Shown here one piece after another: positions 26,313 to 33,700 of a DNA stretch of 64,000 nucleotides (position 1 is the stretch's first letter; the number at the start of each line of letters is the position of its first letter). The stretch spans positions 1 to 64,000 of the forward strand of contig NZ_JAUTDN010000022.1 in NCBI RefSeq assembly GCF_030646155.1, written 5' to 3'. Origin of the DNA: Conexibacter sp. CPCC 205762 (GTDB lineage Bacteria; Actinomycetota; Thermoleophilia; Solirubrobacterales; Solirubrobacteraceae). Under the pieces are notes generated by a model. The model was not told the origin of the DNA, did not search any database, and worked only from the letters and a program-made list of their open reading frames with translations. Position numbers and translations under genes: made by a program.

Positions 26313-27071
26313 TCAGCGCGCCGGCGGCGCGCCGCCGGCCGTTCCCTTCAGGATCGGCATGCGATCGACGAACAGGTCGTCGGGCAGCGTGCCGATGTAC
26401 TCGAGCACCTCGTCGATGCCGAGCACGTCGGCGTACTTCATGTGCATGTCGAAGAGGTTCACCCAGTGCGACGCCTCCGCGCGATCGAAGGTGCCCTCCT
26501 CGACGACGATCATTCTGTAGTTGTACGAGAAGCCGTCGTTGACGCTCGCGCGCACGCAGCCGCTCGTCGCGACACCACAGGTGATGATCGAGTCGGCGCC
26601 GAGGTCGGCCAGGTAGGACGGCAGCAGCGTCCCGAAGAAGGCGCTCGACTTGCCCTTCTCGATGACGACATCGGCCGGCCCCGGCTCGATCTCGCGCACG
26701 ATCTGGTTGGCCCGCGCCGGCTCCAGGTCCTCGGCCTCGCGCCCGCACTTGTCCTTCCAGCGGCCCATGCCGAAGTCGCCCGCGATCGGATCCTGCGGAC
26801 CGGTCGTGTAGAAGATCGGCAGCCGCCGCTCGCGCGAGGCCGCGATCAGGCGCTGGATCTGCGTGATCGCTCTCCACGCCTCCTCGCCGGCGCTGTTGTG
26901 CCATCTCTTGATCGACTCGAAGATCGGCTCGGGCCCGTCGCCCGTGAAGGCGTAGGAGACGTCGATCACGAGCAGCACCGGCCGCTCCCCGAAGCCGCCG
27001 CGCTCGCCGTAGCCGGTGAGCGGGAACAGTCTCTTGTCCCGCTCGGTGATGTACGGGTCCCAGCCGCTCAT
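26313..27071 (-). CDS. Isochorismatase-family cysteine hydrolase
   Basis: This 252-aa protein has the Asp-Lys-Cys triad of the family: Asp37 (LLVIDVSYAF), Lys139 (DVVIEKGKSSAFFGT) and Cys172 (CGVATSGCVRAS). Relatives hydrolyse amides such as N-carbamoylsarcosine, maleamate or biuret. The N-terminal 30 residues with DPYITERDKRLF resemble the N-carbamoylsarcosine amidase side of the family. ATG at 27071 overlaps the cupin stop as ATGA. An amidase step fits degradation of a nitrogenous compound. Confidence 0.88.
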   Translation of the reverse strand: MSGWDPYITERDKRLFPLTGYGERGGFGERPVLLVIDVSYAFTGDGPEPIFESIKRWHNSAGEEAWRAITQIQRLIAASRERRLPIFYTTGPQDPIAGDFGMGRWKDKCGREAEDLEPARANQIVREIEPGPADVVIEKGKSSAFFGTLLPSYLADLGADSIITCGVATSGCVRASVNDGFSYNYRMIVVEEGTFDRAEASHWVNLFDMHMKYADVLGIDEVLEYIGTLPDDLFVDRMPILKGTAGGAPPAR

Positions 27072-27739
27072 GAGTAGTTCTTGATCTCCAGGCAGGTCAG
27101 CCGCGAATCGAAGACGAACGGCCCGTCCTCCGCGCCGGCCGGCATGCACGTGTAGGTGCCGGGGCCGTAGACGCCACGATGAGAACTGCAGGCCCCGTCG
27201 AAGATCAGGACCTCCTCGTCGAAGTCGTGCAGGTCGGGCTCGGTCGTGCGCGCGCCGGGCTCGATGCGGCCGAGCGCGGTCAGCGAGCCGGAGGGCCCCT
27301 TCGAGAGCACCTTCTGCTGGAAGTCGTCGTCGCGGTACGGGATCCGCTCCCACGGCAGCGCCTCGAGCGCCTCCGCGGTCCAGGCGACTGACTCCTTGTC
27401 GAGGACGTCATTGAAATCGCGCAGCTGGAACAGCAGCGCCCCGTCGGAGGAGCTGGTGGCGGCGCGCTCCTCGCCCGGTCTCTGGCAGATGTACGAGCCG
27501 GTGCGATACGTGACGCCGCCGCGCTCGAACGCGCCTTCGAGCACGTACGTCTCCTCCCAGCGGTCGAGCGTCTCCGCCGGCAGCGTCGCGCCGGCCTCGA
27601 GCTTCAGGAACCGCGTCGCGGAGCCGAGCTCGTCATCGAGTGCGATGACCCGCTCAGCGGCTCCGGAGACCTCGGCGAGCTGCGCCCACGGGAGCGCGTC
27701 GAAGTCCTTCTGATACGCGCGGACGACCGGCTTGGCCAT
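27068..27739 (-). CDS. Tandem-cupin protein, third paralogue
   Basis: The 223-aa protein has WEETYVLEGAFERGG and GSYICQRPGEE in the first barrel and PDLHDFDEEVLIFDG with a tail EDGPFVFDS in the second. It is the first gene of a two-gene operon with an amidase-like hydrolase. A textbook SD (AAGGAGG) precedes the ATG at 27739. The promoter lies within a 35-bp perfect palindrome. Its repeated presence in three operons suggests that each cupin acts on a related substrate. Confidence 0.86.
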   Translation of the reverse strand: MAKPVVRAYQKDFDALPWAQLAEVSGAAERVIALDDELGSATRFLKLEAGATLPAETLDRWEETYVLEGAFERGGVTYRTGSYICQRPGEERAATSSSDGALLFQLRDFNDVLDKESVAWTAEALEALPWERIPYRDDDFQQKVLSKGPSGSLTALGRIEPGARTTEPDLHDFDEEVLIFDGACSSHRGVYGPGTYTCMPAGAEDGPFVFDSRLTCLEIKNYS

Positions 27740-27792
27740 TCCATTCCTCCTTCACCACCAACGCGGACCATACCGCGTCGTAGAGCAGTAGA

Positions 27793-27830
27793 ATTGTACA
27801 CGCACTTCAGTAGGACTGAAGTGCGTGTAC
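27793..27830 (-). promoter_or_regulatory. Promoter overlapped by a 35-bp perfect palindrome (operator or terminator)
   Basis: GTACACGCACTTCAGT (27796-27811), three bases, then its exact reverse complement (27815-27830). On the minus strand TTCAGT and TACAAT (27798-27793) are 16 bp apart, so the palindrome covers the -35, spacer and start of the -10 of the cupin gene. It also begins 11 bp past the pntB stop and could end that transcript. Confidence 0.65.
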
Positions 27831-27840
27831 GGCGATCACG

Positions 27841-29256
27841 TCAGACCGTCTTGAGCTCCTCGACGATCTCGGCGACCGATCGCTTCGCGTCGCCGAACAG
27901 CATCGAGGTCTTCGCGTTGGTGAAGAGCGGGTTGTCGACGCCGGCATAGCCGGAACTCATCGACCGCTTCAGCACGACGATCGAGCCGCTCGCCTCGACG
28001 TCGAGGATCGGCATCCCGTAGATCGGGCTGTCGGGGCGCGTGCGCGCGTCCGGGTTGACGACGTCGTTGGCCCCGATCACGAGCGCCACGTCGGTGCGCG
28101 GGAACTCGCGGTTGGCCGCTTCGAGCTCCTGCAGGTGCTCGTACGGCACGTCAGCCTCGGCGAGCAGCACGTTCATGTGGCCTGGCATCCGCCCGGCGAC
28201 CGGGTGGACCGCGTAGGCGACGTCGACGCCGCGCCCCTCCAGCATCGTCGCCATCTCACGCACGGCGTGCTGCGCCTGGCTGACCGCCATACCGTAACCG
28301 GGCACGACCACGACCCGTTGCGCGTACGCCATCTGGATCGCGACGTCGGCCGCCGACGTCGGGCGGACGGGCGCGGCCGGGCCGTCGCGCTCCACGCCGG
28401 CGACCGTCGTGCCGCCAAAGCCGCCGGCGACGATCGCCCGGATCGGGCGGTTCATCGCCGCCGCCATCTGCTGCGTCAGCAGCGTGCCCGACGCTCCGAC
28501 GAGCATGCCGGCGACGATCAGCGCGCTGATGTCGAGCGCGACGCCGGCAGCCGCCGCCGCGAGCCCGGTGAAGGCGTTCAGGAGGCTGATCACGACGGGC
28601 ATGTCGGCCCCGCCGATCGGCAACACGAGCAGAACGCCGAGCAGGCCCGAAGCGACCAGCAGGCCGACGATCGCGGCCTCCCCGCCCTCGCCCGCGACGA
28701 CCGCAACCGCGCACCCGGTGGCCGCCAGGCCGACGAGCGCGTTGACAGGCGTCTGCAGCCGCCCGAGCGACTGGCTCCCGCCGCTCACGAGCCCCTGCAG
28801 CTTGCCGAACGCGACGTTCGAGCCCCAGAACGAGACGCTGCCGACGGCGGCGGAGAAGACGCTGAAGATCGCGACGTAGGTCGCGACGCCGTCGAAGCCG
28901 CTCGTGGTGCGGAACTCGACCCAGGCGATCAGCGCGACGGCGCCGCCGCCGACGCCGTTGAACAGCGCGACCAGCTGCGGCATCGCGGTCATCGCGACGC
29001 GGCGCGCCGCCGGGACGCCCGCGGCCGTGCCGAGCGCGACGCCGAGGACGACGAGGCCGAGATGTCGTGGATCGGGCACGAGCAGCGCGGCGAGCACCGA
29101 GGCGCCCATCCCGACCGCCGCGATGCGATTGCCGCGGACCGCGGTGCGCGGCCCAGTCAGGCCCATCAGGCCGAGGACGAACAGGGCGAAGCCGGCGATG
29201 TAGAGGACCGCCTGCAGGTCGCCGCTCTCGAGCACCGACGCGGACACGGGCGTCAT
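27841..29256 (-). CDS. pntB: NAD(P) transhydrogenase subunit beta
   Basis: The 471-aa protein has about nine transmembrane helices (domain II) and a C-terminal NADP-binding domain III with VVVPGYGMAVSQAQHAV, VHPVAGRMPGHMNVLLAEA, VIGANDVVNPDA and the closing NPLF segment. It exchanges hydride between NADH and NADP+ coupled to proton flow. Here it may supply NADPH for the F420 reductase encoded nearby. It is the last gene of the three-gene pnt operon, with an ATGA overlap at its start. Confidence 0.97.
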   Translation of the reverse strand: MTPVSASVLESGDLQAVLYIAGFALFVLGLMGLTGPRTAVRGNRIAAVGMGASVLAALLVPDPRHLGLVVLGVALGTAAGVPAARRVAMTAMPQLVALFNGVGGGAVALIAWVEFRTTSGFDGVATYVAIFSVFSAAVGSVSFWGSNVAFGKLQGLVSGGSQSLGRLQTPVNALVGLAATGCAVAVVAGEGGEAAIVGLLVASGLLGVLLVLPIGGADMPVVISLLNAFTGLAAAAAGVALDISALIVAGMLVGASGTLLTQQMAAAMNRPIRAIVAGGFGGTTVAGVERDGPAAPVRPTSAADVAIQMAYAQRVVVVPGYGMAVSQAQHAVREMATMLEGRGVDVAYAVHPVAGRMPGHMNVLLAEADVPYEHLQELEAANREFPRTDVALVIGANDVVNPDARTRPDSPIYGMPILDVEASGSIVVLKRSMSSGYAGVDNPLFTNAKTSMLFGDAKRSVAEIVEELKTV

Positions 29257-29591
29257 CGCTTCTCCTCTCTCGCTCTGCCCTTGAACATCTCGAGCATGCG
29301 GTCGGTGACCAGGAAGCCGCCGACGACGTTGAGCGTCCCGAACGCGACGGCGATCACGAGCAGCACCTCATCGAGCGTCGAGGAGGCGACGCCCTCGACG
29401 AGCAGCACGAGCCCGCCCAGCACGACGATGCCGTGGATTGCGTTCGTCCCCGACATCAGCGGCGTGTGCAGCGTGTTGGGAACCTTCGAGATGACGGCAT
29501 AGCCGACGAATCCCGCCAGGACCAGGATCGCCAGGTTGGTCAGCAGCGGGCTCCCGCCCCCGGCCGACGCTGCGGTCGCCAGCGCGATCAT
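29253..29591 (-). CDS. pntAB: NAD(P) transhydrogenase subunit alpha, membrane part
   Basis: This 112-aa protein contains three predicted transmembrane helices, with NTLHTPLMSGTNAIHG, the conserved motif of PntA domain II. In this three-gene arrangement the alpha subunit is split into a soluble NAD-binding part and this membrane part. ATGA overlaps occur at both ends, so a longer apparent frame upstream is not the gene. Confidence 0.95.
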   Translation of the reverse strand: MIALATAASAGGGSPLLTNLAILVLAGFVGYAVISKVPNTLHTPLMSGTNAIHGIVVLGGLVLLVEGVASSTLDEVLLVIAVAFGTLNVVGGFLVTDRMLEMFKGRAREEKR

Positions 29592-30697
29592 CGGGCCAGC
29601 TCCAGGTCGGCGGTCACGCACGCAGCGAGCAGGATCTCGTCGGTGAGATCGTCCCGCAGCGCGCCCGCGTCGTCGAGCACGAGGCCGAGCAGCGCCTCGA
29701 CGTTGCGCGCATACAGCTGCGACGCGTGCATCGGGACCGACGCCGCGAGGTTCACCGGCGCCACGACCGCGACGCCGCCGTGATCGACGACCTCGCCGAG
29801 ACGGCTCAGCTCGCAGTTGCCGCCGCGCTCGGCGGCAAGATCGACGACGACCGAGCCCGGCTGCATCCCCTCGACGGCGGCACGCGTCACGAGCAACGGC
29901 GCCGGCCGGCCTGGGATCAACGCCGTCGTGATGACCGCGTCGAAGCGCGCGATCGCGGCAGCCAGCGCGTCGCGCTGGCGCGCCTCGTCGGCATCGTCGA
30001 GAGCGCGGGCGTAGCCGCCCTGCTGCTCGGAGCGCACGCCGAGATCGAGCCATGTCGCGCCAAGCGACTCGACCTGCTCGGCGACCTCCGGACGGACGTC
30101 GAAGGCGCTCGTGCGGGCCCCCAGCCGGCGTGCCGTCGCGAGCGCCTGCAGCCCGGCGACACCCGCGCCGAGCACGAGCACGCTCGCGGGCGGAACGGTG
30201 CCGGCGGCGGTCGTCAGCATCGGCACGACGCGCGCGAGCTGCTCGGCGGCGAGCAGCGCCGCCTTGTAGCCGGCGAGGTTCGACTGCGACGACAGCGCGT
30301 CCATCGCCTGCGCACGGGTCGTCCGCGGGATCGCCTCCATCGCGTATGCCGTGACACCGGCGTCGGCCAGCTGCCTCATCCCGGCTGCTTCGTCGGCGGG
30401 CGCGAGGAATCCGGCGACGATCTGACCGGGACCGAGGCGATCGCGCTCCTCGGCAGCGAGCGACGCGACCTTGACGACGACGTCGCACTCCCACGGATCG
30501 CCGAGCGTGGCGCCCGCCTCTTTGTAGCGCTGGTCGGAGAAACGAGCTCTCGCCCCCGCTCCCGGCTCGACCACGACCTGGGCGCCGAGCCCCGTGAGCC
30601 GCTTGACCGAGTCGGGCACGAGCGCGACTCGGCGCTCGCCGGAAGCTCGTTCGACCGGCACCCCGACGCGTGCGGCGCCGGATCGTGCCTCTTCCAT
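29588..30697 (-). CDS. pntAA: NAD(P) transhydrogenase subunit alpha, NAD-binding part
   Basis: The 369-aa protein resembles alanine dehydrogenase/PntA domain I: RRVALVPDSVKRL, a Rossmann loop VLVLGAGVAGLQALATARRLGA, and APVNLAASVPMHASQLYARN. The ATG at 30697 is preferred because GGAAGG lies 7-8 nt upstream; an ATG two codons earlier directly abuts it. The gene is divergent from the IclR regulator at 30767, so both promoters share about 70 bp. Confidence 0.95.
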   Translation of the reverse strand: MEEARSGAARVGVPVERASGERRVALVPDSVKRLTGLGAQVVVEPGAGARARFSDQRYKEAGATLGDPWECDVVVKVASLAAEERDRLGPGQIVAGFLAPADEAAGMRQLADAGVTAYAMEAIPRTTRAQAMDALSSQSNLAGYKAALLAAEQLARVVPMLTTAAGTVPPASVLVLGAGVAGLQALATARRLGARTSAFDVRPEVAEQVESLGATWLDLGVRSEQQGGYARALDDADEARQRDALAAAIARFDAVITTALIPGRPAPLLVTRAAVEGMQPGSVVVDLAAERGGNCELSRLGEVVDHGGVAVVAPVNLAASVPMHASQLYARNVEALLGLVLDDAGALRDDLTDEILLAACVTADLELAR

Positions 30698-30745
30698 CTC
30701 CATCCCTTCCGTTCGTTTCGGCGACGCCGTTGCGCGCCACGACCG

Positions 30746-30758
30746 ATGTTGCCAACAT
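30746..30758. promoter_or_regulatory. Candidate IclR operator in the pntAA-iclR divergent region
   Basis: ATGTTG-C-CAACAT is a perfect 6-bp inverted repeat around one base. It sits 49 bp from the pntAA start and 9 bp before the regulator's ATG, well placed to control both genes. A second weaker repeat, TCTC-GTTAT-GAGA, follows directly. Confidence 0.45.
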
Positions 30759-30766
30759 GTCTCGTT

Positions 30767-31585
30767 ATGAGATCCTCTGTCTCAGATAGAGAGACGCCGG
30801 TCTTGAGATCGGTGTCGAACGCGACCGCCGTGCTGCGCGCCTTCGCGACGAGCCCGGAGTGGAGCGTCTCCGACCTCGCCCGCGAGACCGGCCTGCACAG
30901 AAGCGCCGTGCACCGACTCCTGCACACGCTCACCCACGGCGGGCTGCTGGAGCGCGTCGAGCCAGGCGTCTACGGCCTCGGATCCGAGCTGATCCGCCTC
31001 GGCCGACAGGCGGAGCGGCGCAACAGACTGGCGCCGCTGGCGCGCGAGCACATGGAGAAGCTGGCCGCCACGACCGGCGACTCGGTCACGCTCGTCGCGC
31101 TGCGCGGCGCGAGCGCGGTCTACGTCGACATCGTCGACGGCAGCCATCCGCTGCGCTTCTCCGTCGAGGTCGACGACGCCGTCCAACTGCACGCGGGCGC
31201 CGGCGGCCGCGCGCTGCTCGCCTTCCAGCCCGACGCCGTGATCGAGCAGGCGCTGGCGAGAAGACTGGAGCGCTACACCGAGCACACGCCGGTCGATCCC
31301 GCCGCGCTGCGCGCACGGCTGGCGGAGACGCGCGCGAGCGGCTACGCCTTCAGCGTGGGCGAGGTCACGCCGGGGTCGCGAACCGTCGCCGCCCCCGTTC
31401 GCGACCACACAGGAGCGGTCGTCGCCGCTGTCGCGATCACCACCCCGGACGTCCGCATGCCCGACGAGGAGGTGCCGCGCTTCGCGCGGCTCGTGACGTC
31501 GGCGACCACGGAGCTGTCAGAACGACTCGGCTACCGCCCAGGCGGCCCACCCACCACGAAAGGAACCAGATGGAAGCGCACGTGA
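30767..31585 (+). CDS. IclR-family transcriptional regulator
   Basis: This 272-aa protein has an IclR winged helix (SVSDLARETGLHRSAVHRLLHTL, about residues 31-53) and the IclR effector domain (VTLVALRGASAVYVDIV, HAGAGGRALLAF, ETRASGYAFSVGEVTPGSRTVAAPV). It probably regulates the divergent pnt genes and the F420 reductase. The ATG at 30767 lacks an SD; a TTG near 30800, preceded by AGAGAG, is a possible alternative. Its 3' end overlaps the F420 reductase gene by 16 bp. Confidence 0.9.
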   Translation: MRSSVSDRETPVLRSVSNATAVLRAFATSPEWSVSDLARETGLHRSAVHRLLHTLTHGGLLERVEPGVYGLGSELIRLGRQAERRNRLAPLAREHMEKLAATTGDSVTLVALRGASAVYVDIVDGSHPLRFSVEVDDAVQLHAGAGGRALLAFQPDAVIEQALARRLERYTEHTPVDPAALRARLAETRASGYAFSVGEVTPGSRTVAAPVRDHTGAVVAAVAITTPDVRMPDEEVPRFARLVTSATTELSERLGYRPGGPPTTKGTRWKRT

Positions 31586-32241
31586 CGATCCTCGGAGGCA
31601 CCGGCGCGCTCGGCTACGGGCTGGCGCTGCGGCTCGGCAGCGCGGGCGTCCAGGTGACGATCGGTTCCCGCGACGAGACGAGAGCGAGAGCGGCGGCCGA
31701 ACGCGCCGCCGCGGCGGTCCCGCACGGCCGCTTCGACGGCGCCCGCAACGAGGAGGCGGCCGCCGGCCCCGGCACGATCGTCGCGCTGACCGTTCCGTTC
31801 GCGAGCCACGCGGCGACACTCAGAGCGGTCGCGCCGGCGCTTCGCGAGGGGCAGGTGGTGCTCGACGCGACCGTGCCGCTCGCCCCGGCGGTCGGCGGCC
31901 GCCCAACCCATCTGCTCGGCGTCTGGCACGGCTCCGCCGCGCAGCAGGCCCGCGCGCTCCTCCCCGCTCACGTCGGCGTCGTCTCGGGCCTCCACACGAT
32001 CAGCGCCGTCGACCTCGAGCAGCTCGATCGTGACGTCGACCAGGACACGCTCGTCTGCGGCGACGTCAGAGAGCAGAAGGCGGTGGTGATCGAGCTCCTC
32101 GGGCGTGTGTCCGGCCTGCGCGCGATCGACGCCGGGAGACTCGAGACGAGCCGGATCACCGAGTCGCTCACCCCGCTGCTGATCGGTCTCAACATCCGCA
32201 ACAGAACCCACACCGGCATCCGCATCACGGGGCTCTCGTGA
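31570..32241 (+). CDS. npdG: NADPH-dependent F420 reductase
   Basis: The 223-aa protein begins with VTILGGTGALGYGLALRLGSAG and VTIGSRDE, the NADPH-binding fold of F420 oxidoreductases. It ends with ESLTPLLIGLNIRN and GIRITGL, which are highly characteristic of the family. It moves hydride between NADPH and F420, making F420H2 for LLM enzymes. AAAGGA lies 6-11 nt upstream of the ATG at 31570, inside the IclR gene, so the two are co-expressed. Confidence 0.93.
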   Translation: MEAHVTILGGTGALGYGLALRLGSAGVQVTIGSRDETRARAAAERAAAAVPHGRFDGARNEEAAAGPGTIVALTVPFASHAATLRAVAPALREGQVVLDATVPLAPAVGGRPTHLLGVWHGSAAQQARALLPAHVGVVSGLHTISAVDLEQLDRDVDQDTLVCGDVREQKAVVIELLGRVSGLRAIDAGRLETSRITESLTPLLIGLNIRNRTHTGIRITGLS

Positions 32242-32723
32242 CCGCCAGGAGGACGAACCTCTGCGTGGAAGGGCGCCTCTGCAGGCAGGGCTGAACCCCA
32301 TGCTGCGTCCGATGACACCAACCGACCACCAGCTTCTGCTGGCGTGCTCGACGTCGCTAACGCTCTGCTCCGACAACGCGATCGGGAGCGTCGGAGCAGC
32401 CGACATGCGGCCAAATGACGTCGACACCTGCCTTGCGGGGGACGCGCCGGAGGCCGGCGAGAGCAGGCACAAGGAGCCCGGCATCCGATCGCAGCGTCGA
32501 TCCGGGTGACAAACCCAAACCTCGTCCGCTCGCCTCGGCGACAGCTGGGCCGGTTGAGTTTGGTCACGCCTAACGATCGCGTGACCAAACGCCCGACGAA
32601 GACCGCATAAATCCCACAGAGATCCGTGATCGGCGCTCGCCCCTCGAGGTGGCGCCGACATCAAAAGGCTCGCTAGCAACCACTTTCTCGCCTGCTAATC
32701 GCGTAGGATCGCGGGCCTCGCAA
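32242..32723. other. Long non-coding stretch before the island
   Basis: I see no convincing gene here. Short open frames on both strands lack ribosome sites and family motifs. The stretch holds the hairpin at 32558-32590 and then grades into tRNA-like debris. It may contain scars of earlier integrations. Confidence 0.5.
32558..32590. repeat. Perfect 12-bp inverted repeat with 9-nt loop
   Basis: GTTTGGTCACGC and GCGTGACCAAAC flank CTAACGATC. It lies 317 bp after the F420 reductase stop, too far to be its obvious terminator. It may be an operator, recombination site or remnant of a mobile element. Confidence 0.6.
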
Positions 32724-32792
32724 GTCTCAGTTCAAGCCTTGGACGCCACGACTGAAAATCGTCGTGTCCCAGTTCGAGTCTGGGAGTCGCCA
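32724..32792 (+). pseudogene. tRNA fragments (Phe-like 3' part and a degenerate second T arm)
   Basis: Positions 32747-32792 look like the 3' half of a tRNA: an anticodon loop CTGAAAA (anticodon GAA, Phe), a near-complete stem, a T arm CCCAG-TTCGAGT-CTGGG and an acceptor strand AGTCGCC followed by A. No matching 5' strand GGCGACT and no normal D arm lie upstream. Instead 32724-32748 carries a second, degenerate T-arm/acceptor piece (GTCTCAGTTCAAGCCTTGG then ACGCCA). This is therefore not a functional tRNA as far as I can fold it. Confidence 0.55.
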
Positions 32793-32811
32793 TCTCTTGA
32801 AAGCCCCGCCT
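32773..32811 (+). repeat. Left 39-bp direct repeat (attL-like)
   Basis: This segment begins in the T loop (TTCGAGTCTGGG), runs through the tRNA 3' end and into the first arm of the terminator (AAAGCCCCGCCT). An identical 39-bp copy lies at 36049-36087. Repeats of a tRNA 3' end are the classic footprint of tyrosine-recombinase integration. Confidence 0.8.
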
Positions 32812-32825
32812 TTGAGCGGGGTTTT
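32800..32825 (+). terminator. Rho-independent terminator after the tRNA fragment
   Basis: AAAGCCCCGC and GCGGGGTTTT form a stem around a six-base loop and end in four T residues. A modified copy, with GCGGGGG followed by TTCTTT, follows the right repeat at about 36076-36102. Confidence 0.75.
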
Positions 32826-32840
32826 CCTTTGGGCCGGTCT

Positions 32841-32870
32841 GCACTTTTGTGCATACGATATTTGATATCG
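32841..32870 (+). promoter_or_regulatory. Upstream region of the AbiEi-like gene with inverted repeat
   Basis: CGATAT-TTG-ATATCG (32856-32870) is a perfect inverted repeat. The preceding GCACTTTTG and CATACG elements recur at 33835-33851 before the second antitoxin-like gene. AbiEi proteins are known to autoregulate through promoter repeats, so this is a likely operator. Confidence 0.5.
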
Positions 32871-32920
32871 TTCGATATTACGTGCTGAGAAATGTGCGTT
32901 CAGCCGAGGGACTCCGCACC

Positions 32921-33700
32921 ATGTCGGTCCAGCTCGCGCGGCAGTCGACTCTCGCCGGACGCTGGCCGGTCGTCGTGGAGGACGACCTTGAGGCGATAGA
33001 CCCGCTGACCGGCAGCCGCGAGGCGAGCTTCGCGGCACTGCGCCGCCTCGCACAGATCGTCCAGCTCGAACGCGTCCGGCGCGGCACGTACGTGATGCGC
33101 GACGAGACCGGCGTCCTGCGTGTCGACCTGTTCGCGCTGATCGACGCCGTCACGCCCGCGCCGTGCCTCATCACCGCGGGCCGTGCGCTCGCCGCGCACG
33201 ACCTCAGCGATCAGCACTTCCGCACCGCGGTCGTGCTGGTCGCCAACCTCCGCCGCAACTTCGACTGGCGCGGCGACCACGTCCGCTACGTCGTGACGGA
33301 CAGAGCCCGCATCTGGGGCGCCCCGCGCAACGGCGTGCAGGTCGCCACGCCCGAGCGAGCGATCCTCGACAGCCTCTTGCACCCACGCTGGGGCGTGACC
33401 TTCTCCCAGTCAGTGGAGGCGCTCGACCTCGCCCTCGCGCGCTGGCCGAGATTTCCCGCCAGACTCGCCACAGCCGCCGAGCGCTACCGCAACGCCGCAA
33501 CCGCCCGCCGTCTCGGCTTCCTCGTCACCCAGCTCGCCGGCGCCGACGCCGCCCACCCATTCGAGTCGCTGCTCGGAGCGAGCCGCGCAGCCACTCCGCT
33601 TGATCCGGTGGGCGGCAGGGCCGGCGGATACGACGCTCGCTGGCGCGTTCGAGTGAACATCTCCATGGATGAACCGCGCGCCCACCGAGTCACGGGCTGA
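32921..33700 (+). CDS. AbiEi-family antitoxin-like protein
   Basis: This 259-aa protein matches the AbiEi layout: an N-terminal winged helix (FAALRRLAQIVQLERVRRGTYVM), a central CLITAGRALAAHDLSDQ, the ATPERAILDSLLHPRWG segment and a C-terminal PLDPVGGRAGGYDARWRVRVN. AbiEi proteins repress their own operon and neutralise AbiEii nucleotidyltransferases (type IV toxin-antitoxin). No full toxin follows; only a 21-codon frame starts at its stop codon. ATG at 32921 has GAGGG about 10 nt upstream; an earlier ATG at 32849 lies within promoter-like sequence. Confidence 0.75.
   Translation: MSVQLARQSTLAGRWPVVVEDDLEAIDPLTGSREASFAALRRLAQIVQLERVRRGTYVMRDETGVLRVDLFALIDAVTPAPCLITAGRALAAHDLSDQHFRTAVVLVANLRRNFDWRGDHVRYVVTDRARIWGAPRNGVQVATPERAILDSLLHPRWGVTFSQSVEALDLALARWPRFPARLATAAERYRNAATARRLGFLVTQLAGADAAHPFESLLGASRAATPLDPVGGRAGGYDARWRVRVNISMDEPRAHRVTG

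Noticed and set aside
32300..32509. 69-codon open frame after the F420 reductase
   Set aside because: No SD and no recognisable motif. The amino acid composition looks like translated non-coding DNA.
32719..32792. Functional tRNA-Phe gene
   Set aside because: The 5' acceptor strand and a normal D arm are missing and the anticodon stem is imperfect. I call it a fragment.
32849..32920. N-terminal extension of the AbiEi-like protein from ATG 32849
   Set aside because: The stretch contains an inverted repeat and promoter-like sequence shared with the second module, and ATG 32921 has an SD.
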